64,000 nt of DNA, from NCBI GenBank assembly GCA_018814305.1, contig JAHJAA010000009.1:39265-103264 (forward strand), in the 5' to 3' direction. The DNA is from Pseudomonadota bacterium (GTDB lineage Bacteria > Desulfobacterota > Desulfobulbia > Desulfobulbales > JAGXFP01). Both the position numbers and the translations under genes were made by a program. Positions 1 to 9,199 of this stretch are shown here, piece by piece; within the stretch, counting starts at the first letter, position 1, and each line of letters begins with the position of its first letter. The notes under the pieces were generated by a model. It was not told the origin of the DNA. It saw only the letters and a program-made list of their open reading frames with translations, and ran no database searches.

Positions 1-170
1 ATTCTTCATATTATACCATTCGGGCCACTGGGTTGCCGGAGGGCACTCAGGTCAGATCCACAGTTGAAGCCTTGGTTCGGCTTGATTCACGGAAGGGAAC
101 GGTCCGGGTGATCAACTGGGTTGATTATATTGATCCAGGCAGGGGAGAGGCAGTGGCTGATGGGGTGTAG
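1..170 (+). CDS. gspK: GspK, C-terminal end (partial)
   Basis: The open frame enters from the left edge (first full codon at 3) and stops with TAG at 168-170. It encodes about 55 residues ending ...VRVINWVDYIDPG followed by a short tail. The piece begins YYTIRATGLPEGT and continues into a basic strand, resembling the C-terminal region of the type II secretion minor pseudopilin GspK, which caps the pseudopilus tip. The gspL, gspM, gspC and gspD genes follow directly, which supports the call. The prepilin signal and the body of the protein lie outside the window, so identification rests on a short tail plus gene order. Confidence 0.6.
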   Translation, partial: SSYYTIRATGLPEGTQVRSTVEALVRLDSRKGTVRVINWVDYIDPGRGEAVADGV

Positions 171-227
171 GTGCCGGCGGTAGGCCAAAGTTGACTTTTT
201 TTCGGGCGCGGCCCGGTGAGTGAGACA

Positions 228-1589
228 ATGTTTAATAGAAACAGCATAGGGATAGAGATTGACCGGGAGGGCTGTGTGCTGGTTTGGCTGCAGAGCCGAT
301 TCCGGGAAGCGGTCATGATGGCCCAACGGTCCTGCCCCTTGCCCGCTCTGGGCGGCAGCGAGGACCGGCAGCGGGAGGTTGCGACTCGGCTTAAAGAATT
401 TATTGGGGAGAACGGGATCGATTCTCCGGAAATTTATCTGGCCCTGCCCACGGAAACGGGAATCGTTCGTGATCTTCAGTTTCCCCTGGCCGTGAAGGAG
501 AATTTTCGGGAGACCATCCGGCTGGAGATGGAGAAGTATATCCCCCTGCCGGTTGATCAAATTTATTATGATTGGCAGATCATCGCCGAAGATAAAAAGA
601 ACAAGCAGTTGACCATTCTCCTGGTCGTGATCAGGAAGGAGGATCTTGATCCATGGTTGCGGATGTGCCGGGAATTTGAGCTTGGGATCTCCGGGATTGA
701 GCTTACCGCAACTGCCCTGGCCAACGGACTTGCCGGAATGATCGGGAAACCCGCCCGGGAGGCGGCTGTTTATTTCCATCCGGGCAGTGATCGGACCACT
801 CTCTGTCTGTTGTCCGGGGGGCAATTGCTGGCGGCCAGGACTGTGGTCGAGACGACTCTGTCTCTGCCGGAACTCCTGGCGCCGGAGCTGAAGATTGCCC
901 GGGAGCACGGGGTGTTGGCCGGTAAACCGCTGGGGATTATGATCGGTTCGGAGGCGGTTCGGTTTGGGTCGGAGATCCCCGGTTCCTCTGAAATTGGCCC
1001 GGTTGTGCCCCTTGCTGATTCGCTGGGGGCGGTGGAGCAACTTGCCGCCTATGGTCTGGCCAGAAAAGGACTTGGTCGGGTGTCCAGCCGGATCAACCTG
1101 ATGCCGACTGGCCAGCGTAAGCGGCCGGATCGCCAGGTAATGTATCTTGTTATCGGTCTGTTGGCGGTCAATATTTTTCTCTTTATGGGCTGGGCAGGGA
1201 GCTTGATAATTCAAAGTAAGCTCGATAATACCCGGCTTGACGCGGAGATCAGCAAACTATCGGACCGGACCAGGGATCTTGTCGTGATCGATCAGCAGGT
1301 CCGTGAGGCTCGGACGAAGATCGCGCTGCTCAGTGACTTCCAATCAGGCCACCCTGCTGCGGCCGATTTGATGCTTGAATTGTCCCGGATTTTGCCATCT
1401 TCCGCCTGGCTGGATACGTTGACCATCAAGGGAGGAAAAATCGAAATTTCCGGGCGTGGCGAGTCGGTTGCCGATCTGGTTACTCTGCTGGAAGCCTCCG
1501 ATGTTTTTAGAAATGCCGCGTTCCTCTCCACCATCATCAGGGGGCAGGACGGTAAGGAAAATTTTAAGATCCAGATGGAGATCGAGTAG
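228..1589 (+). CDS. gspL: Type II secretion inner-membrane platform protein GspL (PilM-PilN fold in one chain)
   Basis: This protein of about 453 residues has a cytoplasmic actin-like (PilM/GspL_N) half, one transmembrane helix near residues 304-325 (MYLVIGLLAVNIFLFMGW), and a periplasmic PilN/GspL_C-type ferredoxin-like half ending FKIQMEIE. In the family, GspL links the GspE ATPase to the periplasmic GspM/GspC part of the platform. I chose ATG 228 over the in-frame GTG at 216 because the purine-rich GTGAGTGAG lies just before 228 and nothing like a ribosome site precedes 216. The gene lies between gspK and gspM. A PilM+PilN fusion of a type IV pilus is the alternative reading, but the gspK/M/C/D neighbours favour type II secretion. 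Confidence 0.8.
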   Translation: MFNRNSIGIEIDREGCVLVWLQSRFREAVMMAQRSCPLPALGGSEDRQREVATRLKEFIGENGIDSPEIYLALPTETGIVRDLQFPLAVKENFRETIRLEMEKYIPLPVDQIYYDWQIIAEDKKNKQLTILLVVIRKEDLDPWLRMCREFELGISGIELTATALANGLAGMIGKPAREAAVYFHPGSDRTTLCLLSGGQLLAARTVVETTLSLPELLAPELKIAREHGVLAGKPLGIMIGSEAVRFGSEIPGSSEIGPVVPLADSLGAVEQLAAYGLARKGLGRVSSRINLMPTGQRKRPDRQVMYLVIGLLAVNIFLFMGWAGSLIIQSKLDNTRLDAEISKLSDRTRDLVVIDQQVREARTKIALLSDFQSGHPAAADLMLELSRILPSSAWLDTLTIKGGKIEISGRGESVADLVTLLEASDVFRNAAFLSTIIRGQDGKENFKIQMEIE

Positions 1590-1598
1590 GTCGAAGGG

Positions 1599-1804
1599 AA
1601 GGGAAGATGGCGTCGTAAAAAGTCCGATCTACCGCGTCGTAGCGCGTTTTTGCTCTCTCGGCATACCACATGTATGGCCTCACTCGCAGGTAAGCGAACG
1701 ATGTGAGACTCCGAAAACACACTACTCCTCGGAGTCTACGCTTACCTGTAGATCGAAATCTTTACTTAGCCATCGATTTACTTTTTACGAGACCATCAAG
1801 GGAA
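1599..1804. mobile_element. MITE-like inverted-repeat element with 7-bp target duplication
   Basis: The element proper is 1606-1797 (192 bp). Its ends are imperfect inverted repeats: GATGGCGTCGTAAAAAGT at 1606-1623 matches the complement of 1780-1797 at 16 of 18 positions. It is flanked by perfect 7-bp direct repeats AAGGGAA at 1599-1605 and 1798-1804, the signature of transposition. An internal inverted repeat (CAGGTAAGCG...GACTCCGA against TCGGAGTCTACGCTTACCTG) gives strong secondary structure. No transposase frame is present, so it would be mobilised in trans. It separates gspL from gspM, and the right-hand target duplicate contains the gspM Shine-Dalgarno sequence. Confidence 0.8.
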
Positions 1805-1809
1805 TATCA

Positions 1810-2394
1810 ATGACTTTTTATATCCAACAGAGACGACCACTGATCCTGCTGGTCATCGCCAGTATTCTCCTGGTGATGGTGGCCCTGAATTTTCTGCTCC
1901 CGATTGATCTGGGGGGGGGCGGTGGGGAACTGGCCGGGAAGGAAATGCGGATCGTCAATCTGGAGCAGCGTCTTGCCCGGAAAGGGGTGTTGCAGCAGGA
2001 GTTCCTCGAACTGAGTCGACAGTTGGCGGGAGCCGAGACCGGTTTGCTGAATGGTCGGACTCCGGCCCTTGCCGCGGTGGATCTGCAGAATCGTCTCACC
2101 GAACTCGTCACCGGAACCGGCGCGGCCATGACCTCTCAACGGGTCCTGCCCTCTCCTCGGCAGAACACTACAACGCCTTCGCCGTATGTGGAAATTCCCG
2201 TACAGATTGCTGCTTCATTGACGGTTCGTCAGCTCAAGGATTTGTTATACGGGATCAGTGCTTCTCCGGTTTTTATGCAGATCCGTGAGGCTGAAGTCAG
2301 AGTGGTCAAGCAGGAGGAAGGAATTCTGCTGGCCACCCTCACTGTCTCGGGGGTGATGCCCATGGTTGAAGAGAGCAGGGAGGGAGCCCAATGA
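1810..2394 (+). CDS. gspM: Type II secretion protein GspM-like (T2SSM_b type)
   Basis: The protein has 194 residues: a short cytoplasmic start, one transmembrane helix (about residues 9-30, LILLVIASILLVMVALNFLL), a coiled-coil-prone stretch and a small periplasmic ferredoxin-like domain. This is the layout of GspM/PilO, the partner of GspL in the inner-membrane platform. An upstream in-frame extension runs through the MITE-like element and is not real. ATG 1810 is preceded by AAGGGA at 1798-1803 with good spacing. The 3' end overlaps gspC by ATGA. The family assignment leans on topology and gene order as much as on sequence. Confidence 0.75.
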   Translation: MTFYIQQRRPLILLVIASILLVMVALNFLLPIDLGGGGGELAGKEMRIVNLEQRLARKGVLQQEFLELSRQLAGAETGLLNGRTPALAAVDLQNRLTELVTGTGAAMTSQRVLPSPRQNTTTPSPYVEIPVQIAASLTVRQLKDLLYGISASPVFMQIREAEVRVVKQEEGILLATLTVSGVMPMVEESREGAQ

Positions 2395-3116
2395 AGCGTC
2401 TGGTCCTGCTGTTGGTTCTGTTCGTGGCCGCCCTGGTTTTCTCCATTAAGATTTACGGGGTCTGGACCGGGGATCGGGTTGAAGTGAAGCCTGCCGCATC
2501 CCAGGCGGCCGTTGCTTCGGTTGGGAAATCGTTCTTTCGGCGGATGCCGCAACCCCGGGGGGCGTATGAGCCCATCACCGGTCGGAATCTATTCTCTCCT
2601 CTTCGACAGGAGGTGATCCCCCCGGTTGAAGAGCTTGCCTCGCAAGCGCCGGTGGTGGCAGCCCCCGAAATCAAGGAAGTGAAAATAGCCGGCCGCGAGA
2701 TCGTGCTTTTTGGCACCATGTCTCTGGGGACCGGGCAATCGGCCTTGATCAGTAATCCATTTAAGTCCGAGGATGACTCCAGGGAGAATCGATGGGTGAA
2801 GATTGGTGATCAGCTCGCCAACCTGCAAGTGGATGATATTCAGCGTGATCGGCTGATTTTACGGGAAGGAAATAAGCGGTATGTCATCCTGTTGCGTGAT
2901 CAGACGAAACCGAAAATCGCCAAGTCCGGGGAGCCTTCGGCCACGGTGTCGAACCGGAGCCAGCCCACTGTGGTTTCGACGGATGTTGCTCCTGTGAACA
3001 CTTCGGTCGGTAAGGCCTCGATTGGTTCCGGCCCGGCGGGCAAGACGGATAAACAAGAGGGGGATGAGTATGTGATTGTCAATACCCCCTTCGGTCCTCA
3101 GAGAATAAGGAAATAG
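2391..3116 (+). CDS. gspC: Type II secretion protein GspC-like
   Basis: This 241-residue protein has an N-terminal transmembrane anchor (residues 2-20) and a periplasmic part containing the pattern of the GspC homology region: GRNLFSP, then a linker, then REIVLFGTMSLGTGQSALI and WVKIGDQLANLQVDDI. In the family this domain contacts the N-terminal domains of the secretin GspD and couples inner and outer membrane parts. A low-complexity Ser/Thr/Val linker and a short C-terminal tail follow, with no PDZ domain visible. The start overlaps the gspM stop (ATGA), and gspD begins 8 bases after the stop, so translation is probably coupled. Confidence 0.75.
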   Translation: MKRLVLLLVLFVAALVFSIKIYGVWTGDRVEVKPAASQAAVASVGKSFFRRMPQPRGAYEPITGRNLFSPLRQEVIPPVEELASQAPVVAAPEIKEVKIAGREIVLFGTMSLGTGQSALISNPFKSEDDSRENRWVKIGDQLANLQVDDIQRDRLILREGNKRYVILLRDQTKPKIAKSGEPSATVSNRSQPTVVSTDVAPVNTSVGKASIGSGPAGKTDKQEGDEYVIVNTPFGPQRIRK

Positions 3117-3124
3117 AACCCGTG

Positions 3125-5365
3125 ATGAAAAAAAATTGGAAATTCATTCCTCTTGTGGTGGCTCTTCTGGCGATCGTATTCTTGCCGGGGTGCGCACTCC
3201 TGGATTCCTCGGCAGAGCGAAATGAGCTGGAGATCTCTTCGTCGACCAGGGCGATGTCCGCTCCAGTCGGGGAGTTGAATCCCGATATGCCGGCCGTGCC
3301 GGAGAGTTCGGCTGGGAGCCCGTCCTCTGTGGAGTCGGCACCAAACCCCTTTCAGAACGAGCTGAAGACAAGCCGGATCCAAGCGCCCGAAGCATCCCGG
3401 AGCGGCGCCGGACGTACCTCGCCGTTTGGCGGGGGGGAGACCGATAATCCGAGTGTTCCCCTGGAGTCGGTTGAAATTCAGCCCCAGTCCCAGGGTATTC
3501 AACAGTCCGATGGTGGGATGGTGCTTAATTTTGATCAAGCCGAGCTTGCCGATGTGGTTTTGGCCTTCGCGGAAATGTTGAAGATCAATTACATGGTTAT
3601 TGCCGAGCTCAAGGGGCAGGTCACCATCCAGACCAGTGGAGCCTTGAACGATGGTGATCTGCTGGGGCTTTTTTATCAGATTCTTGAGGCCAATAAACTT
3701 ACCGCAGTCAAGGAGGGTGATCTCTATAAGATCGTTCCGGTTAAAGAGGCGGCCAGATTCTTACCGGAGATCCGGACCGGTTCTCCGGGGGTGGGAGCGA
3801 CCACTCCGGGGGTTCTGATCCAGGTGGTGCCGTTGAAATATATCAGCCCCCAGGAGATGATCAAAATTCTGACTCCGTTTTTATCGACGGAGGGGAGCAT
3901 CATCAGTAACGAGACTTCCCGCACCCTGGTGATTGTAGATCAGCGCCTTAATCTGTTGAAAGCCATGCAGCTGATCATGACCTTTGACGTGGATCTGTTT
4001 GCCACGATCAAGTATCGATTTTTTCAGCCCCGGAACGTCCCCGGTAAGGATATTCTGCCTCTGTTGACCAAGTTTATGGGGCTGTACAATAAGAATACCA
4101 AGGAAGAGGTCGAGTTCTTCAGTCTAGAAAAAATCAACAGTATTCTGGTGATTACGAGCAGTGATCGGATCCTGGCTCGGGTTGAAGAGTTGATGGGCGA
4201 GCTGGACAGACCTGGCCAGGAGGTCGAGTCCCATATTTATATCTACTTTTTGAAAAACAGCCAGGCGGAGGATATGCATACCCTCTTGACCGCGATTTTC
4301 ACCGGGACGGCTCCGGAGGAAAAGAACTCCGGCAAGGATGAGGCCCAGCCCGAAACTGCGGCTGCCGCCAGTGGGCCGAATCCCTTTGGTCCGAAGACGG
4401 CGGCTGCTCCAGCGACTGGGGCAGTGAGTGGCCCGGCCAGGGCAATCAATGCGGCTGATTTTGGGACGGGGAGTCTTCGCGGGCAGGTCAAAATCAATAA
4501 GGATGAGATCCGGAACGCCCTGATTATCGAGGCGGTCCCCAGTGACTATCTGATCATCGAAAAGGTTCTGAAACGCCTGGATATTCTGCCCCGGCAGGTA
4601 TTGATTTCGGTGAACGTGGTTGAGGTGCAGTTGGATGACCAGATGGATCTCGGGGTGGAGTGGTCCTGGAATAAGGTTAACAGCGGGACCCCACAACCCA
4701 ATTTTTGGTCCATGGTGGCGGGATCCTCAGGACTCAGTTACATGATCGGTGAGACCAATAAGTGGAACGCCGCGCTCTCTGCCCTGGCCCAGAAGAAAAA
4801 GGTCAATATTCTCTCTTCACCGACCGTTCTTGCCTCGGACAACAAGTCCGCCAAGATAGATATTGCCACCGAGATTCCGGTGGCCAGCGCCCAGATCCAA
4901 TATGATGATGCCAATGGCAACAAGACCCAGACCGATATTCAATATCGAAATACCGGGGTGTTGCTCGATGTGACTCCCCATATCAATGAGTATGGCCTGG
5001 TCAGTATGGAAGTAAGTCAGGAGGTCAGTGAGCAGGCCTCCTCGGTGAGTGTTGGTGGAGGCTCCTATCCCTCGTTTTTTAAACGTTCCGTCAGTACTAC
5101 CTTGACCGTCAACGACGGTCAGACCGTGGTCATCGGTGGATTGATCCGGGAGACCAAATCCAACTCCGACAGTGGGGTGCCATTTCTGGCTCAACTCCCC
5201 TTGATCGGCTGGATTTTTGGCAGGACCGGCGACAGTGTGTCCAAGACCGAGTTGATTATCCTGATCACCCCCAAGGTTATGGCGAATCTGGAGGATGTTG
5301 ATGCGGTCACCCGCGAGTTTTCGCGAAAACTCGGTTATGAACCCCGTCGTGCTCCTGCTCTGTAA
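3125..5365 (+). CDS. gspD: Type II secretion secretin GspD, lipoprotein
   Basis: The protein has 746 residues. The N-terminus has a lipoprotein signal peptide with lipobox LPGC (Cys about residue 22). A disordered Ser/Pro-rich linker, the N0-N3 periplasmic domains (roughly 130-480, with an Ala/Pro-rich insertion near 400-435 inside N3) and the secretin barrel (roughly 500-735) follow. The barrel includes VPFLAQLPLIGWIFG, typical of the secretin C-terminus. It forms the outer-membrane export channel of the system. I chose ATG 3125 over the GTG at 3122 because it gives the standard MKKN start. This is the last gene of the operon segment, and no clear terminator follows. It could also be the exit port for the prophage at the other end of the window (inference). 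Confidence 0.9.
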   Translation: MKKNWKFIPLVVALLAIVFLPGCALLDSSAERNELEISSSTRAMSAPVGELNPDMPAVPESSAGSPSSVESAPNPFQNELKTSRIQAPEASRSGAGRTSPFGGGETDNPSVPLESVEIQPQSQGIQQSDGGMVLNFDQAELADVVLAFAEMLKINYMVIAELKGQVTIQTSGALNDGDLLGLFYQILEANKLTAVKEGDLYKIVPVKEAARFLPEIRTGSPGVGATTPGVLIQVVPLKYISPQEMIKILTPFLSTEGSIISNETSRTLVIVDQRLNLLKAMQLIMTFDVDLFATIKYRFFQPRNVPGKDILPLLTKFMGLYNKNTKEEVEFFSLEKINSILVITSSDRILARVEELMGELDRPGQEVESHIYIYFLKNSQAEDMHTLLTAIFTGTAPEEKNSGKDEAQPETAAAASGPNPFGPKTAAAPATGAVSGPARAINAADFGTGSLRGQVKINKDEIRNALIIEAVPSDYLIIEKVLKRLDILPRQVLISVNVVEVQLDDQMDLGVEWSWNKVNSGTPQPNFWSMVAGSSGLSYMIGETNKWNAALSALAQKKKVNILSSPTVLASDNKSAKIDIATEIPVASAQIQYDDANGNKTQTDIQYRNTGVLLDVTPHINEYGLVSMEVSQEVSEQASSVSVGGGSYPSFFKRSVSTTLTVNDGQTVVIGGLIRETKSNSDSGVPFLAQLPLIGWIFGRTGDSVSKTELIILITPKVMANLEDVDAVTREFSRKLGYEPRRAPAL

Positions 5366-5496
5366 ACGATGATGACCCAGGGGCACCTGGAAATTATTTT
5401 GCTGGTGCAGCTTGAATGTCCCCGGCCGAAAGACCCTGTTCTTCGATGTTTTCATGGCCAGGCGGGTTGAACCCCGCAATGTGTGAATAGTCCGAC

Positions 5497-6453
5497 ATGT
5501 GCCGACTTTTGAAACAGATCTGTTACCCGTTGACCGTCATGCTGGTTTTCTCCAGCCTGCTGTTGGTTCGACCCGGGATCGGTTTCGGGGCGGAGAGGTG
5601 GCTGGGAAAGGGTGATGCCGCCATTGTAGTGGCTGGCAAAATTCGACCGTATCTTGAGGCCCGGGACGGGGCCCTCATGGTCCTCAAAGACCAGGGGGAA
5701 GTCTCGGCCGATTCCTTTATTCTCACTGATTATTCCGAGTCAGGGCGTTCTTCCCTGCTGTCCGACATTCTGAATCACCATTACCGCTTTATTATCGCCA
5801 TCGGCCCGGAGGCCGGTCGATTCCTTGCGGAGATTCCCCCGGAGTTGGAATTGCCACCGGTGGTCTTTTCCATGATGTTGAATCCGGAAAAAATTATCGG
5901 GCCTGGCGGCTGCGGGGTCTTTTTTAATATTCCCCCAGCAGTCCAAGTCGACCGGATCAACCGGGCTCTCCCTTCTGTGAAGCGGATTGGGCTTCTCTAC
6001 GATCCTTCACTGAATAATGATTTTATGGCTGAAGCCCAGGCGGCGGTTGCCGATCAAGATTTTCGCCTCGTCCCCCTGACCGTTTCATCCAAAAAGGATT
6101 TGCCCCGGATACTCGGGAGTAATTGGGACAACATTGACGGCCTTTGGTTGATCCCCGACCGGACCGTCATCTCGGAAAGTATCGTCGGCTACCTGATCAA
6201 GGAGGCCTTTCTCCATGGGGTGCCGACCATTGGATACAACAGGTTTTTTGCGGATTCCGGGGCGTTGCTTTCATTTTTCTTTGATTACGGAGAGTTAGGG
6301 GAACAGGCTGCTGCTCTAGCCTTGCATGGGAATCAAGGAGAGGTCTGCGGGTGGCAGACGCCCCGATTTCACCAACAGCTCAACCGTGAGGTGGGAGTCA
6401 AACTCGGGCTAACGCTTGCCGATCCCTCCGGTAATGAAGGTGGGATGCCATGA
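5497..6453 (+). CDS. Periplasmic ABC-type substrate-binding protein (ABC_sub_bind-like)
   Basis: The protein has 318 residues with a signal peptide (roughly residues 1-31, hydrophobic core LTVMLVFSSLLLV). The mature part has two alpha/beta lobes and resembles the ABC_sub_bind/YtrF-type family: IAIGPEAGRFL, VFSMMLNPEKI, IGLLYDPSLNNDF, WLIPDRTVISE. No permease or ATPase gene is nearby. Instead its stop overlaps the start of a membrane histidine kinase (ATGA), so it more likely feeds ligand information to that kinase than acts in transport. The ligand cannot be told from the sequence. Confidence 0.75.
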   Translation: MCRLLKQICYPLTVMLVFSSLLLVRPGIGFGAERWLGKGDAAIVVAGKIRPYLEARDGALMVLKDQGEVSADSFILTDYSESGRSSLLSDILNHHYRFIIAIGPEAGRFLAEIPPELELPPVVFSMMLNPEKIIGPGGCGVFFNIPPAVQVDRINRALPSVKRIGLLYDPSLNNDFMAEAQAAVADQDFRLVPLTVSSKKDLPRILGSNWDNIDGLWLIPDRTVISESIVGYLIKEAFLHGVPTIGYNRFFADSGALLSFFFDYGELGEQAAALALHGNQGEVCGWQTPRFHQQLNREVGVKLGLTLADPSGNEGGMP

Positions 6454-7844
6454 AGCGGGTCGGAATCCATATCTGGCTGATTCTGGCAGCCGTCATTTTG
6501 ATGAGTTCCAGTTTGGGCGCTTTTTTTGCGGGGATCAGTCTCTTTTCTGATTTCGCCCATAAACGATTTGAGGAGCGAACTGTTTTTCTTGCCCGCTATC
6601 TGGCCTTAAACTCAGAGCTTGGTATTTTGATCGGTGACCACATGATGTTGGCCGAACTTGCCGAAAATCTCTTGAGTCAGGAGGATATTGTTCGGGTGGA
6701 GATCACCAGCCGGGAAGGAGACCAGCTGACCAGTGTGACCTCGCCGGCTTTTCATGGAAACGGGGGGAAACTCCTGCGGGTTGTCGTCCCGGTGGAGGTC
6801 AAGGGGGGGGCGGATCGGTCAAATCCTTTATCTCTTGAAGAGCAGGGGCTGCCTTCGGAGGTAATCGGACAGGTCTCCATTGATTATACGGTTGCGGGGA
6901 TCAATGCCATGGTTGGGGTTATTCGGGATCGGTTTTATCTCCTCTCTGCGGGGTTTGTGACGATCTCGCTGCTGATGTTTGTACTGTTGTCCCGATTCCT
7001 GGCCAAACCTGTGCGTAATTTGGTTTTTGCGGCTCGTGAGGTTGCTCGGGGCAATTTGGACCTGCGAGTTACACCGGGCAACCTTTCTGAGACAAGGGAA
7101 CTGGCCGAGGCCTTTAATGCCATGCTTGATTCATTGCAGCAAAGTAAGCTTGCCCTCGAAAAGGCGACTCAGGAAATGGTTCGTCAGAAGACCTTGGCTG
7201 AACTTGGTAAATTTTCCATGATGATTGCCCATGAAGTGAAAAATCCCCTGGGGATCATCAAGAGTTCACTTGACCTGTTAAAACAGGATCTGCAACTCAC
7301 TTCCGACAATCTTCTGGTTGATTATATCGAGGATGAGATTCATCGGATGAATCGGTTGATCGAAGACTTTCTTAGCTTTGCCCGGCCGGCCTCCCCCAGT
7401 TTTCGGGAGTCTGATATCAATCAACTCATTCGAGAGTGTGTCATCCGGTTTGAACTTCAACCCCTGGGGAACGGGGTTGATTTCCGGCTTCATCTGCCGG
7501 AGGGGGGTTGTCTGTTGAAGATCGATCCTGATCTGATGACCCGGGTGTTCAGTAACATTCTGAAGAATGGCCTGGAAATGAGCCGGGGGCAAGGTGGAAT
7601 TGACATTGTCGCCGAGGATCGTAACAATGAATGGGTCTGCCGGGTCAATGACCGGGGGCCGGGAATTCATCCCGCTGATCTGGAGAGGATTTTTGAACCG
7701 TTTTTTACTAAGAGTGCCAAGGGAACCGGGCTGGGGCTTGCTTTTGCCGCCCAGGTGGTGAATGGCCATAATGGCCGGATCGAGGCGGAAAATTTGCCCG
7801 GCGGTGGTGCTTCATTTATTATAACCCTTCCCAAAGAGAACTGA
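6450..7844 (+). CDS. Membrane sensor histidine kinase (HAMP-HisKA-HATPase)
   Basis: The protein has 464 residues: transmembrane helix at about 10-32, periplasmic or extracytoplasmic sensing region 33-160, second helix at about 162-182, HAMP at about 183-230 and a short coiled coil. The HisKA box follows with phospho-acceptor His near residue 261 (IAHEVKNPLG), then the ATPase domain with N box (FSNILKNGLEM, near 360), DRGPGI, and FFTKSAKGTGLGLAF near 420. All catalytic motifs are present. It is translationally coupled to the upstream binding protein and lies 2 bases before the response regulator gene, so the three form one signalling unit. Confidence 0.9.
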   Translation: MKRVGIHIWLILAAVILMSSSLGAFFAGISLFSDFAHKRFEERTVFLARYLALNSELGILIGDHMMLAELAENLLSQEDIVRVEITSREGDQLTSVTSPAFHGNGGKLLRVVVPVEVKGGADRSNPLSLEEQGLPSEVIGQVSIDYTVAGINAMVGVIRDRFYLLSAGFVTISLLMFVLLSRFLAKPVRNLVFAAREVARGNLDLRVTPGNLSETRELAEAFNAMLDSLQQSKLALEKATQEMVRQKTLAELGKFSMMIAHEVKNPLGIIKSSLDLLKQDLQLTSDNLLVDYIEDEIHRMNRLIEDFLSFARPASPSFRESDINQLIRECVIRFELQPLGNGVDFRLHLPEGGCLLKIDPDLMTRVFSNILKNGLEMSRGQGGIDIVAEDRNNEWVCRVNDRGPGIHPADLERIFEPFFTKSAKGTGLGLAFAAQVVNGHNGRIEAENLPGGGASFIITLPKEN

Positions 7845-7846
7845 TT

Positions 7847-9199
7847 ATGGCCCATATACTCGTCGTTGATGATGAAGAAAAAATGCGCCACCTGCTCTCG
7901 ATGATGCTCGGTCGGGCCGGGTATCAGGTGGACCAGGCCGCCAATGGTTTGGAGGCGTTGAACAAGGTCAGGGATTGTCCCTATGATCTGGTTATTTCAG
8001 ATATCAAGATGCCGGAAATGGATGGGTTGACTTTACTCGAGAAGCTTACTGAGGAAAAGATCCTTTGTCCGGTGGTTTTTATCACCGCCTTTGCCACCAT
8101 CGATTCGGCGGTGGATGCCATGAGGCGGGGGGCGATCGATTATATTACCAAGCCGTTTGATGATAAACGGATCCAGCTTACCATTGAAAGAGGGTTGCAT
8201 CTTTCCCGGATTTTGGCGGAAAACCGGGAGTTGAAACAGCGTCTTGCCGAAAAGACAGGCGTCGGAGAAATTATTTCCGCGTCCAAGGAGATGGAAAAAA
8301 TAATCACGCTGGCCCGGAAGGTGGCGCCCAGTGATTCTGTGGTGCTTCTTCATGGTGAATCTGGAACCGGTAAAGAGTTGCTGGCCAGGTTTATCCATCA
8401 GCAGAGCCGTTGTGGTAAGGGGCGTTTTGTGCCGGTGAATTGTGCCGCCATTTCGGCAAATCTGGTGGAATCAGAATTGTTCGGGCATGAAAAAGGGTCC
8501 TTTACCGGTGCGGATCGGATGGCCATTGGCAAATTTGAATTCGCCGATGGCGGAACCCTCTTTCTGGATGAAATCGGCGATCTTCCCGGCGAGGCCCAGG
8601 GCAAGCTCTTACGGGTTCTGCAGGAAAAAAAGGTCCAGCGGGTCGGCGGTCATGCTGAGATTCCGGTGTGTGTCAGGATCCTGTGCGCCACCAATAGGAA
8701 TCTTGAAAAACTTGTTCAGGAAGGACGGTTCCGGCAGGATCTTTATTTCCGGATTAATGTTTTTCCGTTGATGCCGCCCCCGCTTCGGGAGCGAAAGGAT
8801 GATATTATTCCGCTGGCCACTCATTTCCTGGCCAGGTTGGCCGGAGGAGAAAAGATTGAGCTGACCGACGGGGCCAAGCGGGTTCTGCTGGGGCATCAAT
8901 GGCCCGGCAATGTTCGTGAATTGGCTAATGCGGTCGAGCGGGCCTATATTCTGGATGGTGATCGGGGGTGTATTTCGGCGGCTACCCTTTCTTTTTTGGT
9001 CCAGGCTCGAGGTCAATTGGAGGCGGCCAACGGTTTCATGATTCCCGCCGAGGGGATCCTGTTTGATGAGGTGGAGATCGATTTTGTCCGGCAGGCCTTG
9101 ACGATGGCCAGCAATAATCAGACTGCGGCCGCCACCTTGCTTGGTTTGAGCAGGGCCAGGTTCCGGGTTTTGCTGGCCAGGATGAAAGGTGAAGAATAG
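7847..9199 (+). CDS. NtrC-family sigma54-dependent response regulator
   Basis: The protein has 450 residues. The receiver domain (1-120) has acidic pocket DDE at 8-10, phospho-acceptor Asp52 (SDIKMPEMDG) and Lys near 103. The AAA+ domain (about 140-370) has Walker A GESGTGKE, Walker B FLDEIGDL, and GSFTGA where GAFTGA, the sigma54-contact loop, is usual. A Fis-type helix-turn-helix ends the chain (NQTAAATLLGLSRARFRVLL). It is the cognate partner of the kinase just upstream. The likely target is the TonB receptor gene that follows, but I see no good -24/-12 promoter in the 142-base gap. Ala-to-Ser in the loop is a known natural variant and need not abolish function. Confidence 0.92.
   Translation: MAHILVVDDEEKMRHLLSMMLGRAGYQVDQAANGLEALNKVRDCPYDLVISDIKMPEMDGLTLLEKLTEEKILCPVVFITAFATIDSAVDAMRRGAIDYITKPFDDKRIQLTIERGLHLSRILAENRELKQRLAEKTGVGEIISASKEMEKIITLARKVAPSDSVVLLHGESGTGKELLARFIHQQSRCGKGRFVPVNCAAISANLVESELFGHEKGSFTGADRMAIGKFEFADGGTLFLDEIGDLPGEAQGKLLRVLQEKKVQRVGGHAEIPVCVRILCATNRNLEKLVQEGRFRQDLYFRINVFPLMPPPLRERKDDIIPLATHFLARLAGGEKIELTDGAKRVLLGHQWPGNVRELANAVERAYILDGDRGCISAATLSFLVQARGQLEAANGFMIPAEGILFDEVEIDFVRQALTMASNNQTAAATLLGLSRARFRVLLARMKGEE

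Noticed and set aside
87..1214. 375-residue minus-strand frame opposite gspL
   Set aside because: It is a shadow of a GC-rich gene. The protein is Pro/Arg/Gln-rich with no recognisable domain, and gspL is clearly the real frame.
1456..1809. Upstream in-frame extension of gspM
   Set aside because: It runs through the gspL 3' end and the MITE-like element. The start with the good ribosome site is ATG 1810.
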